This document shows positions 5,932 to 6,073 of a stretch of 6,073 nucleotides of DNA, in pieces (position 1 is the first letter of the stretch; every line of letters begins with the position of its first letter). The position numbers and the translations under genes were made by a program. Source of the DNA: Tannerella sp. (GTDB taxonomy: Bacteria; Bacteroidota; Bacteroidia; Bacteroidales; Tannerellaceae); NCBI GenBank assembly GCA_031267485.1, contig JAIRYY010000304.1:1-6073 (forward strand), in the 5' to 3' direction. Below the pieces are notes generated by a model that was not told the DNA's origin, did not search any database, and saw nothing but the letters and a program-made list of their open reading frames with translations.

Positions 5932-5954
5932 CACGGCAAATAAAATACGGTACT

Positions 5955-6073
5955 ATGAAATTGAAAAAAATAGTTGTCGCGGTAGATTCTTTCAAAGGCT
6001 GTCTCAGTTCCGGCGAAATAGGGAAAGCGGCGGAGAACGGGATAAAGGCCGTCTTTCCCTCGTGCGAAGTCGT
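5955..6073 (+). CDS. Glycerate kinase, N-terminal part, truncated by window edge
   Basis: Only 39 codons and two bases are present. They read MKLKKIVVAVDSFKGCLSSG followed by EIGKAAENGIKAVFPSCEV. The IVVAxDSFKGxLSSxE pattern with a following helix and a VFP turn is the N-terminal signature of the GlxK/GarK glycerate kinase family, which phosphorylates D-glycerate with ATP, usually to 2-phosphoglycerate, feeding it into lower glycolysis. The family is about 370-380 residues long, so roughly nine tenths of the gene lies beyond the window. Whether the product is glxK, garK or a generic family member cannot be decided from this piece. It is transcribed away from the DUF4858-like gene, with 132 bases between the two start codons and a candidate shared operator there. 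Confidence 0.9.
   Translation, partial: MKLKKIVVAVDSFKGCLSSGEIGKAAENGIKAVFPSCEV

Overview
The window looks like a chromosomal segment of a Bacteroidales bacterium (phylum Bacteroidota). Five -7 promoter boxes of the Bacteroidota type (TAnnTTTG) lie 23-33 bases upstream of every gene that starts a transcript. The starts have AT-rich leaders with no Shine-Dalgarno sequence. A DUF4858-like secreted protein, a family I know mainly from Bacteroides and relatives, is also present. The housekeeping genes are clearly above 50% GC, while the first 300 bases are only about 39% GC.

Layout, left to right. (1) 1-307, minus strand: the 5' part of a probable insertion-sequence transposase, cut by the window edge. 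Its reading frame switches by -1 at a run of nine A (T on the plus strand, 122-130). (2) 443-1741, plus strand: a secreted calcineurin-like metallophosphoesterase with all expected metal ligands, a slightly unusual GYNHD motif and a C-terminal beta-sandwich-like domain. (3) 1742-1789: a short convergent gap with a terminator that uses a heptamer repeat as its U-rich tail. (4) 5010 down to 1790, minus strand: pheT (phenylalanyl-tRNA synthetase beta chain) followed 26 bases later by a YebC/PmpR/TACO1-family gene, probably one transcript. (5) 5822-5133, minus strand: a small secreted protein of unknown function (DUF4858-like) with its own promoter. (6) 5955 to the window end, plus strand: the first 39 codons of a glycerate kinase, divergent from the DUF4858-like gene.

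The genes do not form one pathway. pheT and yebC both serve translation (charging tRNA-Phe; YebC proteins are linked to relief of ribosome stalling and to transcription control). The phosphoesterase and the DUF4858-like protein are exported. Glycerate kinase belongs to central carbon metabolism. I see no CRISPR array, RNA gene, defence island or clearly new system. The most useful leads are the frame switch in the transposase, a 17-base dyad with a third half-site in the divergent glycerate kinase/DUF4858 region, and start sites that should be moved for the phosphoesterase and pheT.
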